Shown here piece by piece: positions 61,194 to 64,000 of a stretch of DNA of 64,000 nucleotides (position 1 is the first letter of the stretch; every line of letters begins with the position of its first letter). The notes under the pieces were generated by a model that saw only the letters and a program-made list of their open reading frames with translations, did no database searches and had not been told where the DNA came from. Position numbers and translations under genes: made by a program. The DNA lies in NCBI GenBank assembly GCA_035578155.1, contig JAPWDM010000009.1, positions 6,112,001-6,176,000 on the forward strand. Direction: 5' to 3'. Source of the DNA: Brachynemurus nebulosus. Its lineage: Eukaryota; Arthropoda; Insecta; Neuroptera; Myrmeleontidae.

Positions 61194-61311
61194 GGACCGG
61201 TGGTGTAATGGATAGCACACACACCTGGCTAGTTACCAGGAGATCCTGGGTTCGATTTCCGGCCGATCCGGATAATTTTTTCAATCACTTTGTGATTTTT
61301 AATTTACATAC
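61194..61311 (+). mobile_element. tRNA-derived SINE, short copy
   Basis: The head GGACCGGTGGTGTAATGGAT carries an A-box-like word, anticodon stem CCTGG/CCAGG with loop CTAGTTA, and a B box GGTTCGATTTCC, then GGCCGATCC and the tail TTTTTTCAATCACTTTGTGA shared with 40317 and 36830. It stops after AATTTACATA, without the longer body. Confidence 0.82.
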
Positions 61312-62115
61312 GACGCGACAGTTCTGTTTGTAAACAAATCAAACCAATTTATAATAAGCAAACGATTCAATGGATCTGTTCCACTCATTGCCTAGGTATG
61401 AATGATTGCTATACTGTCCAATTTCGGATGTTGATTGTACATAACTTGAATTATATAGGTGTAGTTACATTAAAATTATAACTTTTTCGTTTATGTATAG
61501 ATGGAAACGGTTATTTAAGTTGCGACAGCACCTTTATATCTTATAAATGGACTAATAAAATTTACTTAATTGGTCTCAAGTAAGACATAAAGTTATTTAA
61601 GTTCTTTGCATCGTGTATAAAATGTAACAGCTACCTACTACTGGTTGCCGTAATTAAGCATCTCTTAAACGTAAGCGATGGTATAATGTTCTATAAGATA
61701 AAATTTAATATTCGAAATTCAAGATTTTTTATGATATTTATCTTAATAGTATCCTTTTTATGGCATATAAGACTCGTATATCAATCTTTTGGGGTTTGAG
61801 TAATTTTTCAAACTTAACGACTAGTCTTGATCCATCTTCTGCCCTTCTATCTTGGCCTATCACCTGAAAAAAAGTTGAATTCTGGAATTAGAAATTAGAA
61901 ATAAGTCGCCTTTTGCATTTTTGCCAAAGTTGAATATATGTACGACCAGTACAAAAAGATTTCTGGTGATTCAGTAATATTTTCAAAACAAATTTCGTCA
62001 TTTTAATAGCAAAAATTAAGAGTCTACACCAAAATTACTCTATCTCAACCAATTCTCGATACTGAAATCACTTCCATAAAGTCTGATTTGAAAAATTATT
62101 AATTTAAGGACGTTA
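61312..62115. other. No recognisable feature
   Basis: AT-rich; nothing identified. Confidence 0.4.
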
Positions 62116-62758
62116 TTAAGGGGGTATTCTAGTCTAGAAAAAAAAAACAGTAAACGTTTTTAGTATCTATAATTTTAACAGTTTTTTGTTGATATTTGAA
62201 ATGTATTAAAATATATAAAAGTTTAAAAAAAATTCAAAATTGTAATCGATACAGGCCGGCAAAGTGGGGACTCAAAAAAAAAGGTGGCTCCTGGTTGACG
62301 TGATTCCAACCCTCCTGGTGATCTGAAACATAAAATTTTAGTTAATAAACAAGGATGTAAAATTAGCCGGACATAACCGATTTGAAAAATGATTTTTTTC
62401 ATAAAATAGCGTCCATTTAAAAAAAATCGTATTTTCGTCTCCTTTCTTCAATTTTGGTAATTTTTTGAAAAGAGTAAAAAAGAAATTCCAAATACCCCTA
62501 CATCACGTTGGACCAATTTTGATAGTATTAAGAAGGTCTGTACCAAATTTCAAGTAAATCGGTGCATTAGAACTTGAGATATCATGTCAACCGTATCGAA
62601 AAAAGTAGTTTCGAGTAATTTATATAGCCACATCTCCGAGAATAATTCGAATTTCCGTAAAATCCTTTTAGAGGCATATTCTTAAAGGTCTGAGCTTTGA
62701 AAATATGAAAAGAAAAAATCGATTTTTTAGAAGTTTTAAGACTAGAATACCCCTTTAA
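62116..62758. mobile_element. TTAA-flanked MITE, GGGGTATTCTAGTCT ends
   Basis: TTAA 62116-62119 then GGGGGTATTCTAGTCTAG; the right end AGACTAGAATACCCCT meets TTAA at 62755-62758. Inverted relative at 15377-16064, matching almost throughout. No coding capacity. Confidence 0.88.
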
Positions 62759-63474
62759 GTTAAGCAAAATGGTTTAATGTCTTGGAAACCACAAAAAAAT
62801 GATATAATGGTGAAGTTGGCGGCGAATTATAAGTTTTCGAAGTCGATCTCTTCATTTTTATCAAAATTAACCATGTAAAACCACCAACTCCTTTACTATT
62901 GCACTAGAAAACATTCAATTACCAAGAGTACAAAACACAATAGTTACTCCGTCAACTAATAAAAGAGAAACTTCACGATCCGATCGCTAATTAATTTGTA
63001 TTATCAAAATTGAATCTGTCTTTTACGATGCTTTTTGTTTGAAAATAATTTAAATCAAAAAATTGATTTGTTCAACGGCAGAACTTTTTCTTTCCTTCTT
63101 CCTCCTGCCTTATTTATTTTACTTAACCAAACAAAGGACGGAGATAAAACTTTAAATTAGTTTCTCTATTAAATAATGAACTATGTACATTCAACTGATA
63201 CTCACCACCACATTTTTCCTCCTTTTTCCCCGAAATACTGTACATACTTTGGTTAAAAAGAAATGCAAACATTGGAACGTTAAATATATTATGTATATAT
63301 GTACACGTAAACAAAACCGTATACAGAATGATTCACGTAAATTCGACCGTTCGTTAAATAGAATACACATTTTTATATTTTCATAAAATGTGTTCCATTA
63401 GGAAAAAAAATAGAAACTGACGTAAGAAATATGACTTTTTATAAAATTATACCAGTAGTTTTCAACGATTTTAA
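62759..63474. other. No recognisable gene
   Basis: Short frames on both strands at 63123-63386 are unrecognised; AT-rich. Confidence 0.4.
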
Positions 63475-63758
63475 GTTTTTAGGTGTTCGAAGAAAAACCT
63501 CGTCTTCGTCTATCAGCTGCTCCGCCACACCTTCCAAAATTGTCTAAGTTTGTTTGAGATGCTTTATTGTACTGAAAAATAAGGACCAAAAAATTTTCCC
63601 ACGTATTACATAGTAGGTATGTGGTATCATTGGAAAGGATTTTTAATCAAAGTTGAGTCTCCGTTTACTATTTTCCAATTTTAAGCTTCAAAGTGAGGTT
63701 ATTTTTACTCCAGCCTGTGATTTTTCAATTCTGGATCCAAGAAATTAAAAAAATTGAC
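63475..63758 (+). repeat. TAGGGTTCCG repeat, diverged third copy
   Basis: Starts TTTTTAGGTGTTCGAAG and contains AAGCTTCAAAGTGAGGTTAT and TTTTTCAATTCTGGATCC, in the order seen in 51583-51845. It ends at the hairpin element 63760. Confidence 0.45.
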
Positions 63759-63759
63759 C

Positions 63760-63980
63760 TACACGAAGAGAAAATTCCTATAAAAATTACTGTGCTCATA
63801 CTACAATCGACGTGTAACAGGCGAACATATCCAATTTTTGTACAGTAAAATTATAAAAATTATAGTTATATTATTGTAAGTTTTATAATTTTACCATACA
63901 AAAATTGGATATGTTCGCCTGTTACACGTCGATTGTAGTATGAGCATAGTAATTTTTATAGGAATTTTCTCTCCGTGTAG
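63760..63980. mobile_element. Near-perfect hairpin MITE, 221 bp
   Basis: The 100-base arms 63760-63859 and 63881-63980 differ at about four positions around a loop of about 21 bases. The tips read TACACGGAGAGAAAA and its inverse; TA may be the target. The high arm identity suggests a recent origin. An expressed copy would be an obvious small-RNA precursor. Confidence 0.88.
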
Positions 63981-64000
63981 CTCTTGCTAGAAAATTCAAT

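Overview
The window looks like repeat-dense, gene-poor nuclear DNA of an insect. The base composition is strongly AT-rich. There are many short inverted-repeat DNA transposons, tRNA-derived SINEs, a LINE-like 3' tail ending in (ATTCT)n, scattered copies of a repeat opening TAGGGTTCC, and frequent TAGGTACCTA-type words. A hemipteran such as an aphid-like insect would fit, but that is a guess from texture only. I see no bacterial operon, no rRNA and no convincing protein-coding exon. The open frames present are short, AT-driven or lie inside repeats. The window is best read as intergenic or long-intron sequence; isolated small exons cannot be excluded without homology or RNA data.

Most of what can be annotated is mobile DNA. 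The largest class is non-autonomous elements flanked by TTAA: 4851-5671; 13035-13737 and 44417-45144 (one family); 62116-62758 and its eroded relative 15377-16064; 21245-21949; 25349-26246 and 53515-54387 (one family); 26962-27423, with a look-alike at 11423-12321; 48886-49524; and three piggyBac-like copies with CCCTAGA ends at 28393-29297, 33256-34191 and 43154-44047. Two hAT-like elements have perfect 8-bp target duplications (50115-50979 and 57692-58257). A pogo/Tigger-like element lies at 47877-48206. TA-flanked elements lie at 7031-7549 and 51868-53112. Elements with unusual terminal words lie at 23602-24504 and 60010-60921. Helitron-like sequence ends in CTAG at 57084, with partial copies at 6654 and 7849-8218.

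A second layer is foldback DNA: long palindromes at 8732-9701, 36194-36678, 38062-38283 and 63760-63980, and smaller ones at 1571-1709, 1873-1966, 17302-17434, 35261-35398 and 41373-41450. An inverted duplication links 36700-37300 with 38062-38490, and a SINE sits inside one arm. A 430-bp unit is tandemly repeated 2.2 times at 17341-18297. Several elements are nested, so relative insertion order can be read: a hAT element splits an older foldback, and a piggyBac-like element sits in the head of a SINE.

I found no new multi-gene system. The most unusual signals are the concentration of distinct TTAA-flanked families, a coordinated change in the subterminal motifs of one piggyBac-like copy, SINE copies with different tRNA-like heads on the same tail, the 430-bp tandem array whose unit differences cluster in the foldback loop, and the long palindromes. 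Coordinates of diverged repeats are approximate to a few bases, and all alignments were done by eye.
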